DNA of 64,000 bases, taken from positions 1 through 64,000 of the forward strand of contig CAMFGZ010000022.1 in NCBI GenBank assembly GCA_945952105.1, given 5' to 3'. The DNA is from an uncultured Rhodospirillaceae bacterium. Its GTDB lineage: Bacteria; Pseudomonadota; Alphaproteobacteria; Reyranellales; Reyranellaceae. Positions 49,463-58,875 of the stretch are shown one piece after another. How positions within the stretch are numbered: position 1 is the stretch's first letter; each line of letters opens with the position of its first letter. The notes under the pieces are model-generated. The model was not told the origin of the DNA. It ran no database searches and saw only the letters and a list, made by a program, of their open reading frames with translations. The position numbers and the translations under genes are program-made.

Positions 49463-50338
49463 ATGACTGCCAGCGTGCGTTACGATTCGGTGTTTCGTCC
49501 CGACCTGTTCGCCGGCAAGACGATCATCGTCACGGGCGGCGGCTCCGGCCTCGGCCGCTGTACCGCCCACGAGTTGAAGTCGCTCGGCGCCCGGATCGCG
49601 CTGCTCGGCCGCACACAGGAGAAGCTCGAACGGGTGAAGGAGGAGCTGGGCGATCCGGATACCTTCATCCATTCCGCCGACCTGCGGCGCGAGGACGAGG
49701 TGAAGGCGGCGATCGCGGGTGTGACGGCGTGGAGCGGCGGGCGCATCGACGGGCTGGTGAACAATGCGGGCGGGCAGTTTCCGGCCCAGCTCAAGGACAT
49801 CTCGCTGAATGGCTGGAACGCCGTGGTCGCCAACAACATGACCGCGACCTTCCTGGTCTCCAAGGCCGTCTATCTCGCCTCGATGGAAGCCCATGGCGGT
49901 GCCATCGTGAACGTGGGCGCCGACTTCGAGATGGGCAATCCCGGCATGGGCCACAACGGCGCTGCCCGCGCCGGTCAGACGAACTTCACCTACACGGCGT
50001 CGATCGAATGGGCGCATTCCGGAGTACGCGTGAACTCGGTGCTGCCGGGTTTCATCGCTTCCTCGGGCCTCGACCGCTATCCCGAACGTGCCCACGAAGC
50101 GCTGCGCTCGGTGAGGGAGCGAATTCCCGCCAAGCGCCACGGCACCGAATCCGAGATCGCCGGCGCCATCGTCTATCTGTTGAGCGATGCGGCCGCCTAT
50201 GTCACGGGAATCTCCCTGCGCGTCGACGGCGGACTGCACAACAATGGCAAATCGAGCTTCTATCAGGTGCCCGATCACAATAAATCTAAGCCCTTCAATG
50301 GCTTTCCGCTCTACCGGCCGCCGAAGGTCCTGGAGTAG
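49463..50338 (+). CDS. SDR-family, 2,4-dienoyl-CoA/trans-2-enoyl-CoA reductase-like
   Basis: A 291-residue SDR. GGGSGLG is the cofactor loop and NNAGGQFPA the Asn motif. Where classical SDRs have YxxxK this protein reads HNGAARAG, the pattern of the dienoyl/enoyl-CoA reductase group, in which the tyrosine is absent. Probably involved in fatty acid oxidation or a related CoA pathway. GGAGGAAA at about 49438 precedes the ATG at some distance. Confidence 0.82.
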   Translation: MTASVRYDSVFRPDLFAGKTIIVTGGGSGLGRCTAHELKSLGARIALLGRTQEKLERVKEELGDPDTFIHSADLRREDEVKAAIAGVTAWSGGRIDGLVNNAGGQFPAQLKDISLNGWNAVVANNMTATFLVSKAVYLASMEAHGGAIVNVGADFEMGNPGMGHNGAARAGQTNFTYTASIEWAHSGVRVNSVLPGFIASSGLDRYPERAHEALRSVRERIPAKRHGTESEIAGAIVYLLSDAAAYVTGISLRVDGGLHNNGKSSFYQVPDHNKSKPFNGFPLYRPPKVLE

Positions 50339-50372
50339 GGTGGCGACGCCTTGTTCAACGATGGAGGAACCG

Positions 50373-50900
50373 ATGCGTATCGCCCGAGTGATGTGCGGCT
50401 TGGTGGCCGCAGCCGGAATCGCCGCCTTCTCCCTTTCCGTCCAGGCCCAGACCCCAACGGCGAAAGCGTCGCTGAAGGATGCCACCGGCAAGGATGTCGG
50501 CAGCGTCCAGCTCGTCCAGACTCCGCATGGCGTGCTGCTCAAGATGTCGCTGAAGGGCGCGGTTCCGGGCGAACACGCGTTCCATATCCATGCCGTGGGA
50601 AAGTGCGAGGCGCCGTTCACCAGTGCCGGCGGACATTTCAACCCGGCCTCGAAGAAGCACGGCATGGAAGCAACCGAGGGCTCGCATGCGGGTGACATGC
50701 CCAACCTGCACATCCCGGCCAATGGCGAACTGACGATCGAGATCGCCAACAACATGGTCTCGCTGGTCAAGGGCCAGCCCAATTCGCTGTTCGACGCCGA
50801 CGGTTCGGCGCTCGTCATCCATGCCGGCGTCGACGACTACAAGACCGACCCTACCGGCAATGCCGGCGACCGCATCGCCTGCGGCGTCATCACCGAGTGA
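50373..50900 (+). CDS. sodC: Superoxide dismutase [Cu-Zn]-family, periplasmic
   Basis: A 175-residue protein. A signal peptide ends SVQAQ. Copper ligands HIH (71-73) and His150 (VIHAG), the bridging/zinc His in GGHFNP, zinc ligands in GSHAGDMPN, disulphide Cys78-Cys170 and the active Arg in DRIACG are all present. It converts periplasmic superoxide to peroxide and oxygen. GGAGGA precedes the ATG at 50373; the ATG at 50361 lies upstream of that site. Confidence 0.92.
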   Translation: MRIARVMCGLVAAAGIAAFSLSVQAQTPTAKASLKDATGKDVGSVQLVQTPHGVLLKMSLKGAVPGEHAFHIHAVGKCEAPFTSAGGHFNPASKKHGMEATEGSHAGDMPNLHIPANGELTIEIANNMVSLVKGQPNSLFDADGSALVIHAGVDDYKTDPTGNAGDRIACGVITE

Positions 50901-50910
50901 TCCGAGGGCT

Positions 50911-50950
50911 TCGTCCGCAGCGGCGGACGAGGGCGCGTTTTCTTTCTGGA
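50911..50950 (+). terminator. Probable terminator after sodC
   Basis: TCGTCCGC, loop AGCG, GCGGACGA: an 8-bp stem (50911-50930), then GGGCGCG and TTTTCTTTC. The T-run is 7 bases from the stem, so the fit is imperfect. Confidence 0.45.
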
Positions 50951-50959
50951 GCCGATTGA

Positions 50960-51997
50960 ATGGACCTGTCTCGCTTTCCGCGTCGCATCTACACCACCGC
51001 GCCCACGCCCATCGAACGCCTGCCGCATTTCACCAAGGCCCTTGCCGCCAGCTGCCCCGGCGGTGTCGGTCCGGAAGTGTGGATCAAGCGCGATGACATG
51101 CTGGGTCTGTTCCCCGGCGGCAACAAGACGCGCAAACTCGAGTTCCTGGCGGGCGATGCCATTGCCCAGGGGTGCGACACGCTCGTCACCTGCGGCGCGC
51201 CGCAGTCCAACCACTGCCGCATCACGCTTTCCGCGGCGGTCAAGGAAGGGCTGAAGTGCCGCTTCGTGATCGAGGAGCGCGTCCCAGGCTCCTACAAGAA
51301 AGAAGCCGGCGGCAACAACTTCATGTTCGAGCTGATGGGCGTCGAGGCGATCACGGTCGTTCCCGGCGGCACCAACATGGGCGAGGCGATGTCGCGCGTC
51401 GCCCAGGAAGTGGCCTCGCTCGGCCGCAAGGCCTACGTGATTCCCGGCGGCGGCTCCAATGCCATCGGCGGCCTGGGTTACGTCGCCTGCGTGCAGGAGA
51501 TGCAGGTCCAGTGGCTCGACATGGGCTTCTCGCCCGACGCCGTGATCGTGGGCTCGGGCAGCTCGGGTACGCATGGCGGCATGGTCGCAGGCTTCCTCGG
51601 CAACAACATCAAGGTGCCGCTGATCGGAGTCGGCGTCAGCCGCGATCCCGCCGATCAGGAGCCGCTCGTGCTGAAGGAAGCGCAGGCGGTGGTGGATCTC
51701 CTTGGGCTCGACATCAAGGTGCCGGCGTCGGCCGTGAAGAGCTTCGGCGGTTACTGGCAGCCCAAATACTCGGTGCCGAACAAGAAGATGATCGAGGCGG
51801 TGCAGATGCTGGCCCGCACCGAGGGCATCCTGCTCGATCCGGTCTATACCGGCAAGATCATGGCGGGCCTGATCGGCCTAGCGCGGCAGGGCCACTTCAA
51901 GCCCAACGCCAAGGTCCTTTTCATCCATACCGGCGGCCTGCCCTCGCTTCACGTCTATGAAGATGTCGTGCTGGGCCGGACGGTGGTACCGGACTGA
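50960..51997 (+). CDS. dcyD: D-cysteine desulfhydrase / ACC-deaminase-family PLP enzyme
   Basis: A 345-residue fold-type II PLP enzyme. The Schiff-base lysine is Lys56 in GGNKTRKLEF, and the phosphate loop is GGGSNAIGG. The family converts D-cysteine to pyruvate, H2S and ammonia, or 1-aminocyclopropane-1-carboxylate to 2-oxobutyrate; the two cannot be separated securely here. The next gene, an exported MsrA, starts 23 bp downstream. Confidence 0.85.
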   Translation: MDLSRFPRRIYTTAPTPIERLPHFTKALAASCPGGVGPEVWIKRDDMLGLFPGGNKTRKLEFLAGDAIAQGCDTLVTCGAPQSNHCRITLSAAVKEGLKCRFVIEERVPGSYKKEAGGNNFMFELMGVEAITVVPGGTNMGEAMSRVAQEVASLGRKAYVIPGGGSNAIGGLGYVACVQEMQVQWLDMGFSPDAVIVGSGSSGTHGGMVAGFLGNNIKVPLIGVGVSRDPADQEPLVLKEAQAVVDLLGLDIKVPASAVKSFGGYWQPKYSVPNKKMIEAVQMLARTEGILLDPVYTGKIMAGLIGLARQGHFKPNAKVLFIHTGGLPSLHVYEDVVLGRTVVPD

Positions 51998-52019
51998 CGT
52001 TCGAACAACGGAGAGAGCG

Positions 52020-52718
52020 ATGCGCCGACGCCTGCTGTCCTTCGTCCTCCTCCCGCTGGGCCTCCTGCTGGCGGGCGTTTCGGCGAGGGCCGGGCAGGCC
52101 GTCGTCCTTCCGGCGCCGACCCTCGACCGGCCGGCGGCGCAGGCCGGTGCAAGCGAGACCGTGGTCCTGGCGGGCGGTTGCTTCTGGGGCGTCCAGGCGG
52201 TGTTCCAGCATGTGAAGGGGGTGACCCGCGCGGTCTCGGGCTATGCGGGCGGCACCAGGGACAGCGCCACCTATCCGTTGGTGAGTTCGGGACAGACCGG
52301 CCATGCCGAGGTCGTCGAGGTGACGTTCGATCCCTCCGTGGTGAGCTTCGGCACGATCCTGCAAATCTATTTCTCCGTGGCGCATGACCCGACGGAGCTC
52401 GATCGACAGGGGCCCGATGTCGGTCCGCAGTACCGGTCGGCAATCTTCGTGGCCGACTCCGAACAGCGCCGGGTCGCCGAGGCCTACATCGAGCAACTCG
52501 ACAAGGCCGGCGTCTTCAGGAAGCGCATAGCCACCAGGATCGCAGATCCGGCCGCTTTCTATCCTGCCGAGGCGTATCATCAGGACTATGCAACGCGGCA
52601 TCCCGACCAGCCCTATATCTACATTCACGACCGGCCCAAGGTGGAGAACCTGAAACGCCTGTTCGCGACGCAATCGCGCCCCGCGCCGGTGCTGGTGAAC
52701 GCTTCGGCGCCGAAATAG
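52020..52718 (+). CDS. msrA: Peptide-methionine (S)-S-oxide reductase, exported MsrA
   Basis: A 232-residue MsrA with a signal peptide (LLPLGLLLAGVSARA). The active-site GGCFWG holds the catalytic Cys54, and GPDVGPQYRS is a family signature. It repairs oxidised methionine in periplasmic proteins. GGAGAGAG precedes the ATG at 52020. Together with the nearby sodC it suggests a periplasmic oxidative-stress function for this neighbourhood. Confidence 0.92.
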   Translation: MRRRLLSFVLLPLGLLLAGVSARAGQAVVLPAPTLDRPAAQAGASETVVLAGGCFWGVQAVFQHVKGVTRAVSGYAGGTRDSATYPLVSSGQTGHAEVVEVTFDPSVVSFGTILQIYFSVAHDPTELDRQGPDVGPQYRSAIFVADSEQRRVAEAYIEQLDKAGVFRKRIATRIADPAAFYPAEAYHQDYATRHPDQPYIYIHDRPKVENLKRLFATQSRPAPVLVNASAPK

Positions 52719-52764
52719 GCAGGTCGCGCAACGCTTCTCGCGAGACGGGGCGCGTGCAGAATTT

Positions 52765-52790
52765 TCGTTTCCCGTCGCGACGGAAATCGA
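52765..52790. promoter_or_regulatory. 26-bp imperfect palindrome upstream of a Bug gene
   Basis: TCGTTTCCCGTCG and CGACGGAAATCGA abut without spacer and match as reverse complements at 11 of 13 positions. It lies 166 bp before the Bug-protein start. A protein-binding site is plausible; the regulator is unknown. Confidence 0.4.
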
Positions 52791-52955
52791 CGAACCCGTT
52801 TCATTGATCCTGAAGCGCGCCGCTGCCAGCTTCGGCACATGATCGTTCCTCTTCGCCCGCACCCTTCGTGTCGACGCTGACGCGCGACACTCTTTGATTT
52901 CCGCACATTCATCGAACCAACGCCCCGCTTTCCTGCGGCGGCGAACGGAGAAGTC

Positions 52956-53936
52956 ATGTTCAAGCGACGTACCCTGATCGCCGGCCTTGCCGGCGCCACC
53001 CTTGCCACCCCCTTTGTCGCGCGCGCCCAGGAGGCCTACCCCAACCGCGCCGTGAAGATCATCGTGCCCTGGCCGCCCGGCGGCGGTGTCGATCTCTTCG
53101 CACGCGTGATCCAGGCGCCGCTCGGCGCTCAACTGGGCCAGACGGTCATCATCGAGAACATCGGTGGAAGCGCGGGGCGCGTCGGCACGCTCACCGCGTC
53201 GCGTGCCCAGCCCGATGGCTATACGTTTGCGCTGGTCAACGACACGTTCGCGGCGACCGAAGCGCTGCCGATTCCCGGCAGTCCGGCGCTGTATCCGTCG
53301 TTCGTGCCGGTGTCTCTCGCCATTTCGGGTCCGCAGGGGCTGTTCACTCATCCGCGTTCGGGCCTCGCCACGGCGCAGGCCTTCGCGGCAGCGGCGAGGG
53401 CCAATCCCGGAAAGCTCAACATCGGCGTGCCCGGTCTCGGCAGCAGCCAGCATCTGACCAGCGAATTGCTCCTGCGGGCCGCGGGCGACCTTCGTGTCAC
53501 GCACGTGCCCTATCGCGGCGGCGGCCCTGCCCTGCAGGACGTGATCGCCGGCAACATCGACGGGATCGTCGTCACCTTCGCGGCCGGTGCCCAGCAGGCG
53601 CGGGCGGGGCAGCTCGTCGCGCTCGCCGTGACGGGGGCCAGACGCTTTCCCGCTTTCCCCGACGTGCCGACGGCCGGGGAGACGATCGCGCCGGGCTTCG
53701 TGCAGACGACCTGGCAGGGATTGCTGGCGCCCAAGGGAACGCCGGTTGCCGCCCAGGCGCGCATCCACGCAGCGCTCGCGACCGTGCTGAAGGACAAGGC
53801 GGTGGCGGACCGCCTCGGCGAACTGGGCTTCGACCCGGTCGGCCTCGACGGCCGCGAATTCGGAAAACTCTTCGACAGTACGGTCGATACGTTTGCCGGC
53901 ATCGCCAAGGAAAGGAACATCGCGGCCGGCGACTGA
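52956..53936 (+). CDS. Bug/TctC-family substrate-binding protein
   Basis: A 326-residue periplasmic binding protein, the second Bug protein in the window. The signal peptide (FKRRTLIAGLAGATLATPFVARA) has a weak Tat-like start. VPWPPGGGVDLFAR, ENIGGSAGRVG and KLNIGVPGLGSSQHLTSELL are family motifs. GGAGAAG precedes the ATG. It is a single gene without transport partners. Ligand unknown. Confidence 0.9.
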   Translation: MFKRRTLIAGLAGATLATPFVARAQEAYPNRAVKIIVPWPPGGGVDLFARVIQAPLGAQLGQTVIIENIGGSAGRVGTLTASRAQPDGYTFALVNDTFAATEALPIPGSPALYPSFVPVSLAISGPQGLFTHPRSGLATAQAFAAAARANPGKLNIGVPGLGSSQHLTSELLLRAAGDLRVTHVPYRGGGPALQDVIAGNIDGIVVTFAAGAQQARAGQLVALAVTGARRFPAFPDVPTAGETIAPGFVQTTWQGLLAPKGTPVAAQARIHAALATVLKDKAVADRLGELGFDPVGLDGREFGKLFDSTVDTFAGIAKERNIAAGD

Positions 53937-53999
53937 TCGGTTTGGCCGGTTCCTGCGTATGTTCGGGAACCGGTCATCGCCGGGAAAGGATCGGGCCGG

Positions 54000-54374
54000 A
54001 TGGACGCCGCGGCTTCCGTCGAGAAGCGGCTTGCGCAATTTAGCTTTGCCGTGGCGGGCATCGTGCCGGTCGCCGCCGGCCTGTGGGGCGTGCTTGATCC
54101 CTTCATGGGGCCGGAGGGTTCGCTGCAGAACCACGGCCGTTACTTGTCCGGACTGCTGCTCGCCATAGGTCTCGCCTTCTGGGCGGCTATTCCCGGGATC
54201 GAACGACGACCGACCTGGATCCGCGTGCTGACAGCGGTCGTCGTGATCGGCGGCCTGTGCCGGCTGCTGGGAGTGCTGCTGGGAGATCCGCCGTCGCCCT
54301 CGGTCCTGGGCGCGCTGGCGATGGAACTTGGAGTCACGCCGCTCCTGTGCCTCTGGCAGTCCCGGCTGACCTGA
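54000..54374 (+). CDS. Small membrane protein, DUF4345-like
   Basis: A 124-residue protein with about four hydrophobic helices (20-40, 48-64, 75-92, 100-118). The stretch HGRYLSGLLLAIGLAFW resembles DUF4345 membrane proteins. Function unknown. The ribosome site is weak (GGAAAGG). It lies 38 bp before the AsmA-family gene and may be co-transcribed. Confidence 0.65.
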   Translation: MDAAASVEKRLAQFSFAVAGIVPVAAGLWGVLDPFMGPEGSLQNHGRYLSGLLLAIGLAFWAAIPGIERRPTWIRVLTAVVVIGGLCRLLGVLLGDPPSPSVLGALAMELGVTPLLCLWQSRLT

Positions 54375-54412
54375 GAGACGGAACCGTCCGCGCCGGGCGC
54401 CGTTTCGCCTGA

Positions 54413-56326
54413 ATGAAGCGCGCCGCCAAGATCCTGGGCTGGACGGTCGCCAGCCTCGTCTGCCTTCTCGTGATCGCCGCTGGCGCGATCTATTTCATCG
54501 CGACCTCCGACTACCTGCGCGGCCGGCTCGAAGACCTGGCGAGCGACTTCACGGGACGCAAAACCAGGATCGCCCAGGTCGATATCGGTTGGGGCTGGAC
54601 GTCGAACGTGAAGCTCGAGGGCATCGAGATTGCCAACGCCAAATGGGGCAAGGAGCCCCACATGCTCAAGGTCGAGCAGGTCGACTTCGACATCCGCCTG
54701 TGGCCGCTCCTGGGCGGCAATCTCGTCCTGCCGCGCCTGGTGCTGCGCAAGCCAGAGGTGCAGGTCGAGGTCGGCGACAAGGAGCAGCTCAACTGGAGCA
54801 TGAGCGAGACGCCGGTCGTCACCGGTGCGGCAAAGGCACTCGAACCCGACAACCGCTTCGAAGCGCCGTTGATCGGCCGCTTCGAGGTGACGGATGGCAA
54901 GCTCGGGTATCGCGACACGAAGCGCAAGCTCGAGCTCGACGGCACGGTTTCGACTGCGGCCGGCAAGGCGGGCGAGGGGCCGCAGGCCGAGTTGGCGCTG
55001 AAGGGCAAGCTCGAAGGCCAGCCGCTCGACGTGAAGTTCGTCGGCGGCTCGGTGCTGATGCTGCGTGACACCGAGCAACCTTACCCGCTCGACCTCAACG
55101 TCAGCTTCGGTGGCACGAAGCTCAAGGCGAAGGGCACGGTGCAGGACCCGTTCAAGTGGACCGGCGCGAACGTCGATCTCACCCTGTCTGGTCCCAACCT
55201 CTCCGATATCTATCCGCTGCTCGGCATCCCCGGCCCGCCGACGCCGCCCTACACGATCACCGGCAAGCTCGATCGCGAGCCCGGCATGTGGAAGTTCGTG
55301 CAGTCCAAGTGGCGCGTCGGCGAAAGCGACCTGACGGGCGAGGTTACGATCGACGAACGCAAGAAACCGGAGTTCCTGACCGCCAAGCTCGTGTCGCAGA
55401 AGCTCGTCTTCGAGGACCTGGCGCCGCTGATCGGTGCGACGCCCGCGCGCAAGACCAACGTGTCGCCCAAGCAGGCGCAGACGCAGGCTCAGCTCGAGGC
55501 GTCGGGCGATCTCTTTCCCAACGTGCCGCTGCATGTCGAGAAGCTGCGTGCCATGAACATGGACGTCACTCTCGATGCGAAGCGCGTGATCGCGCCGGCT
55601 TGGCTGCCGGTACAGGCCATCGCCTTCAGGGTCGTGATCCAGAACGGCAATGCGACGGTGAAGCCGCTCACCCTCTCGGTCATGGGGGGAGGCTCGATCG
55701 CGGGCGAGATGGGCATCGACGCCCGCACGGACGATCCCAAGGTGCGGACCAACCTGCGGCTGACCGACATCGAGATGAAGAACTTCTTCCGCGAATCGCG
55801 CTACTTCGATGCGACGCAGGGCAGGATTCAGGGCCGTGTGGCGCTGGCCGGCAACGGACGGTCGCTGGCGCAGGTGATGGGATCGGCCAACGGGCACATG
55901 TCCTTCGCGCTCGGCGGCGGCTCGGTCAGCAGTCTGATGGTGAGCCTGGCGGGCCTGCAGATCTTCGACGCGCTGGTGCTCTACGTGACGGGAGACAACC
56001 GCATCCCCATCAAGTGCGCCGTGGGCCGCCTCAACTTCCAACAGGGAAACGTGGTGTTCGATCGCACGCTTCTCGACACCCAGAAATCCGTCCTTCATGT
56101 GAAGGGACAACTCTCGCTCAGGAGCCAGGCGGTCAGTGCCGAGGTCGACGCCGATCCCAAGAGCTTCGATCTCCTCGACCTCCACGGCGCGGTCATGATC
56201 GAGGGCAAGCTGCGCACGCCGCGGATTTCGCTGGGCCGTGTCGTCCCGATACCCACGCCGGTCTTCGGCAATGCCAAGGACGTGCCCTGCGCCAGCCTCT
56301 CGCAGGAGCTGCTTGCGGCCCAGTAG
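54413..56326 (+). CDS. AsmA-family envelope protein
   Basis: A 637-residue protein with one N-terminal transmembrane anchor (about 6-28) and a long periplasmic part of beta-rich AsmA repeats (DYLRGRLEDLASDFTGRKT at the start, FLTAKLVSQKLVFEDLAPLIG in the middle). The C-terminus has the AsmA-C pattern (LSLRSQAVSAEVDADPKSF). AsmA-like proteins act in outer-membrane biogenesis and lipid transport. The ATG at 54413 begins KRAAKILGW. Confidence 0.87.
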   Translation: MKRAAKILGWTVASLVCLLVIAAGAIYFIATSDYLRGRLEDLASDFTGRKTRIAQVDIGWGWTSNVKLEGIEIANAKWGKEPHMLKVEQVDFDIRLWPLLGGNLVLPRLVLRKPEVQVEVGDKEQLNWSMSETPVVTGAAKALEPDNRFEAPLIGRFEVTDGKLGYRDTKRKLELDGTVSTAAGKAGEGPQAELALKGKLEGQPLDVKFVGGSVLMLRDTEQPYPLDLNVSFGGTKLKAKGTVQDPFKWTGANVDLTLSGPNLSDIYPLLGIPGPPTPPYTITGKLDREPGMWKFVQSKWRVGESDLTGEVTIDERKKPEFLTAKLVSQKLVFEDLAPLIGATPARKTNVSPKQAQTQAQLEASGDLFPNVPLHVEKLRAMNMDVTLDAKRVIAPAWLPVQAIAFRVVIQNGNATVKPLTLSVMGGGSIAGEMGIDARTDDPKVRTNLRLTDIEMKNFFRESRYFDATQGRIQGRVALAGNGRSLAQVMGSANGHMSFALGGGSVSSLMVSLAGLQIFDALVLYVTGDNRIPIKCAVGRLNFQQGNVVFDRTLLDTQKSVLHVKGQLSLRSQAVSAEVDADPKSFDLLDLHGAVMIEGKLRTPRISLGRVVPIPTPVFGNAKDVPCASLSQELLAAQ

Positions 56327-56397
56327 TCATGAGCATGGGAGAGACGCTGGGGGAATCTTGCTTTAGCGTAGGCGCCTCACACAGGAGCCCCGCGTCA

Positions 56398-57615
56398 ATG
56401 TCTGTTCCCCACGGCCCGCTGCAGGGCGTCAAGGTCGTCTCCTGCTCCACCGCGCAGGCGGGCACCGTTCCCTGGATGCTGATGGCCGATCTCGGCGCCG
56501 ACGTGATCAAGATCGAGTCTCCCCAGGGCGGTGATCCGTCGCGCCGCATGACCGTTCTGCCCGGCATGGGCAGCACCTTCTTCGAGACCAACAATCGCGG
56601 CGTGAAGAGCGTGACGCTCAACCTCAAGAGCGAGGAGGGGCAGGACATCCTGCGCAAGCTGGTCGCGGAGGCTGACATCTTCGGCCAGAACTTCCGTCCC
56701 GGTGCGGCCGAGAAAAACGGCTTCGGCTGGGAGGAGCTGCGCAAGGTCAACCCTAAGCTCGTCTATGTGTCGATCTCCGGCTACGGCCCCGACGGTCCCC
56801 ACGCCGGCCTGCCCGGCACCGACTCGATGGCGCAGGCGTTGGGCGGTATCGCCGAGGCCTACTCGACGGCCGGCCAGAAGATGAAGACCGGTGTCGTGTC
56901 GGTGGCCGACGAGACCTGCGCGATCCTTGCCTTCGGTGGCGCGCTGGCGGCGCTGACGCACGCGCGCACGACCGGCGTCGGCCAGAAAATCGACCTCTCC
57001 CTGCTGGGTGGCCAGATCCGCCTGATGGGATGGACCATGCAGACGGCGATGTGGCGCAACCAGAATCCCGTCACCGGACAGGCACGCGTCACCGGCACGC
57101 GCGAGCGGCCGGGAATCAGCGCGAGCTTCGACGATCGTGACGGCAAGCCGCTGGTCTTCCAGTTGACGGGCCCGGAGGACTGGAAGGATGCGATGACCTC
57201 GCTCGGCTTCTACGAGCATCTTGAGCGGGCGGGCTTCGCCGATCTCGGCGTCATCATCGACAACGATCCGAAGCGCATCGAGCTTCTCGCCACGCTCGAC
57301 GGCCTGTTCGCCACCGGCACGCGCGACGACTGGGTCGCGAGGCTGCGCGGCGCGGACATCGTCTCCGCGCCGATCAACACGCTGCTTGAAGCCTCCAACG
57401 ATCCCGACGTGGTTGCCAACGGCTATGTCACCGAGGTCGAGTATCCCAAGCTCGGCAAGAAGCTGAAGGTGCATGGCACCCCGTGGAAATTCTCCGAGAC
57501 GCCGGCCAGGCCCGGCATCGCGCCGGAGCTTGGCGAGCACAACGACGCCGTGCTGGGCGCCCTCGGCTTCAGCGCGACGGATCTCGCGGACCTGCGTGCC
57601 CGCAAGATCATCTGA
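56398..57615 (+). CDS. CaiB/BaiF-family (class III) CoA transferase
   Basis: A 405-residue CoA transferase. DLGADVIKIESPQGGDPSR is the family N-terminal signature and Asp142 in PGTDSMAQALGG is the predicted catalytic aspartate that forms the acyl anhydride. It moves CoA between organic acids. AGGAG precedes the ATG at 56398; longer upstream frames overlap the AsmA gene. Neighbours do not show the acid used. Confidence 0.9.
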   Translation: MSVPHGPLQGVKVVSCSTAQAGTVPWMLMADLGADVIKIESPQGGDPSRRMTVLPGMGSTFFETNNRGVKSVTLNLKSEEGQDILRKLVAEADIFGQNFRPGAAEKNGFGWEELRKVNPKLVYVSISGYGPDGPHAGLPGTDSMAQALGGIAEAYSTAGQKMKTGVVSVADETCAILAFGGALAALTHARTTGVGQKIDLSLLGGQIRLMGWTMQTAMWRNQNPVTGQARVTGTRERPGISASFDDRDGKPLVFQLTGPEDWKDAMTSLGFYEHLERAGFADLGVIIDNDPKRIELLATLDGLFATGTRDDWVARLRGADIVSAPINTLLEASNDPDVVANGYVTEVEYPKLGKKLKVHGTPWKFSETPARPGIAPELGEHNDAVLGALGFSATDLADLRARKII

Positions 57616-57637
57616 CGCCGACCCTGGGAGCCACGCT

Positions 57638-58102
57638 ATGTCCCGTTCACCGCTGCCGCCCTTCACCGAGCAGACCGCGACCGAGAAGGTCCGCCTTGCC
57701 GAGGACGGCTGGAACGGCCGCGACCCCGCGAAGGTCGCGCTCGCCTACACGCCAGACAGCCGGTGGCGCAACCGCGCGGAGTTCGTCAACGGCCGTGAGG
57801 CCATCGAGGCATTCCTCAGGCGCAAATGGGCGCGCGAGCTGGACTATCGCCTGATCAAGGAACTCTGGACCTTCGCGGGCAACCGCATCGCGGTGCGCTT
57901 CGCCTATGAATTCCACGACGACAGCGGCACGTGGTTCCGTGCTTACGGCAACGAGAACTGGGAGTTCGATGCCGACGGGCTGATGAAACGGCGCCTCGCC
58001 AGCATCAACGAACATCCGATCGCCGAAGCGGATCGCAAGTTCCACTGGCCGCTTGGCCGCCGTCCCGACGATCATCCCGGCCTCAGCACGTTCGGATTCT
58101 GA
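57638..58102 (+). CDS. Nuclear transport factor 2-like protein (DUF1348)
   Basis: A 154-residue SnoaL/NTF2-like protein. RWRNRAEFVNGREAIEAFLRRKWARE and the C-terminal RRLASINEHPI fit DUF1348, a family without an assigned activity. GGGAG lies before the ATG at 57638. It follows the CoA transferase by 22 bp and is probably in the same operon. The motif quoted is split: RWRNRAEFVNGREAIEA, then FLRRKWARE. Confidence 0.8.
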   Translation: MSRSPLPPFTEQTATEKVRLAEDGWNGRDPAKVALAYTPDSRWRNRAEFVNGREAIEAFLRRKWARELDYRLIKELWTFAGNRIAVRFAYEFHDDSGTWFRAYGNENWEFDADGLMKRRLASINEHPIAEADRKFHWPLGRRPDDHPGLSTFGF

Positions 58103-58116
58103 GCGGCGGCCTCGGA

Positions 58117-58743
58117 TCAGTCCCTGCGTGCGGCGAGCTGAACGCCCGTCGCGGGATTGCCGTGCATGGTCTTGAGCACGATGGGCTTGCTGCTGATCGG
58201 CGTGAACCCCTTCAGCCAGGCTTCCAGGCGTTCCCCGACGTGATGACGCACGAGGCCGCCATCGCCGGTGTCGAAGGTGCCGTAGGGACCGTGAGCGACA
58301 CCCTCGGCATAGCGCGCCCTGTTACGGTCGTCGTCCTGCAGCGGCATGTCGCTGATGAACAGGAGTCCGCCCGGTCGAAGCAGCCGACGGATTTCCTGCA
58401 GCACGGCGTCCTGCTGGGCATCGCCGACGATGCAGGTGAGGACGGCCAGAATGAGCGCCGCATCGAAGCTGCCGTCGGGTTCGTCGACCACGGTCCGCGT
58501 GACATGACGCAGGTCGAGAGCGGGCCGTTCGCGACGGCCGCGCGCGATCATCTCGCCCGAGAAATCGACGCCGACCGAATTACCGAAGCCCAAGCCGGCA
58601 AGCTCGGCCAGGCTGCGCCCGTAGCCACAGCCATAGTCCAGGATCCGGTCGCCGGGCTGCAGGGCCGCCAGGAAGTCGCTGCTCAGCGGGTGGGTGAAAG
58701 TCTTGCCGGCGCCGCGATCCCAGTAGCTGCTCTGATCCAGCAT
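58117..58743 (-). CDS. Class I SAM-dependent methyltransferase
   Basis: A 208-residue methyltransferase. LDYGCGYGRSL is motif I, VGVDFSGEMI motif II and LRPGGLLFISD motif V. AGGGA precedes both the ATG at 58743 and a GTG at 58749, so the start is ambiguous by two codons. Similar small Ubi/Coq-type methyltransferases act on many substrates; none can be named. It converges on the DUF1348 gene, 14 bp apart. Confidence 0.83.
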   Translation of the reverse strand: MLDQSSYWDRGAGKTFTHPLSSDFLAALQPGDRILDYGCGYGRSLAELAGLGFGNSVGVDFSGEMIARGRRERPALDLRHVTRTVVDEPDGSFDAALILAVLTCIVGDAQQDAVLQEIRRLLRPGGLLFISDMPLQDDDRNRARYAEGVAHGPYGTFDTGDGGLVRHHVGERLEAWLKGFTPISSKPIVLKTMHGNPATGVQLAARRD

Positions 58744-58875
58744 TCGCACTTTCCCTGAAATGCATCGTTGCAGGGCACCCTAGCGCTTTTCTGCCGATGA
58801 CGCCGAGTGCCGGTTCCTCTAGGCTTCGCGCAACGCAGGGAAAACCCGCGACTGAAAACGTCTGGAGGAAACCAC

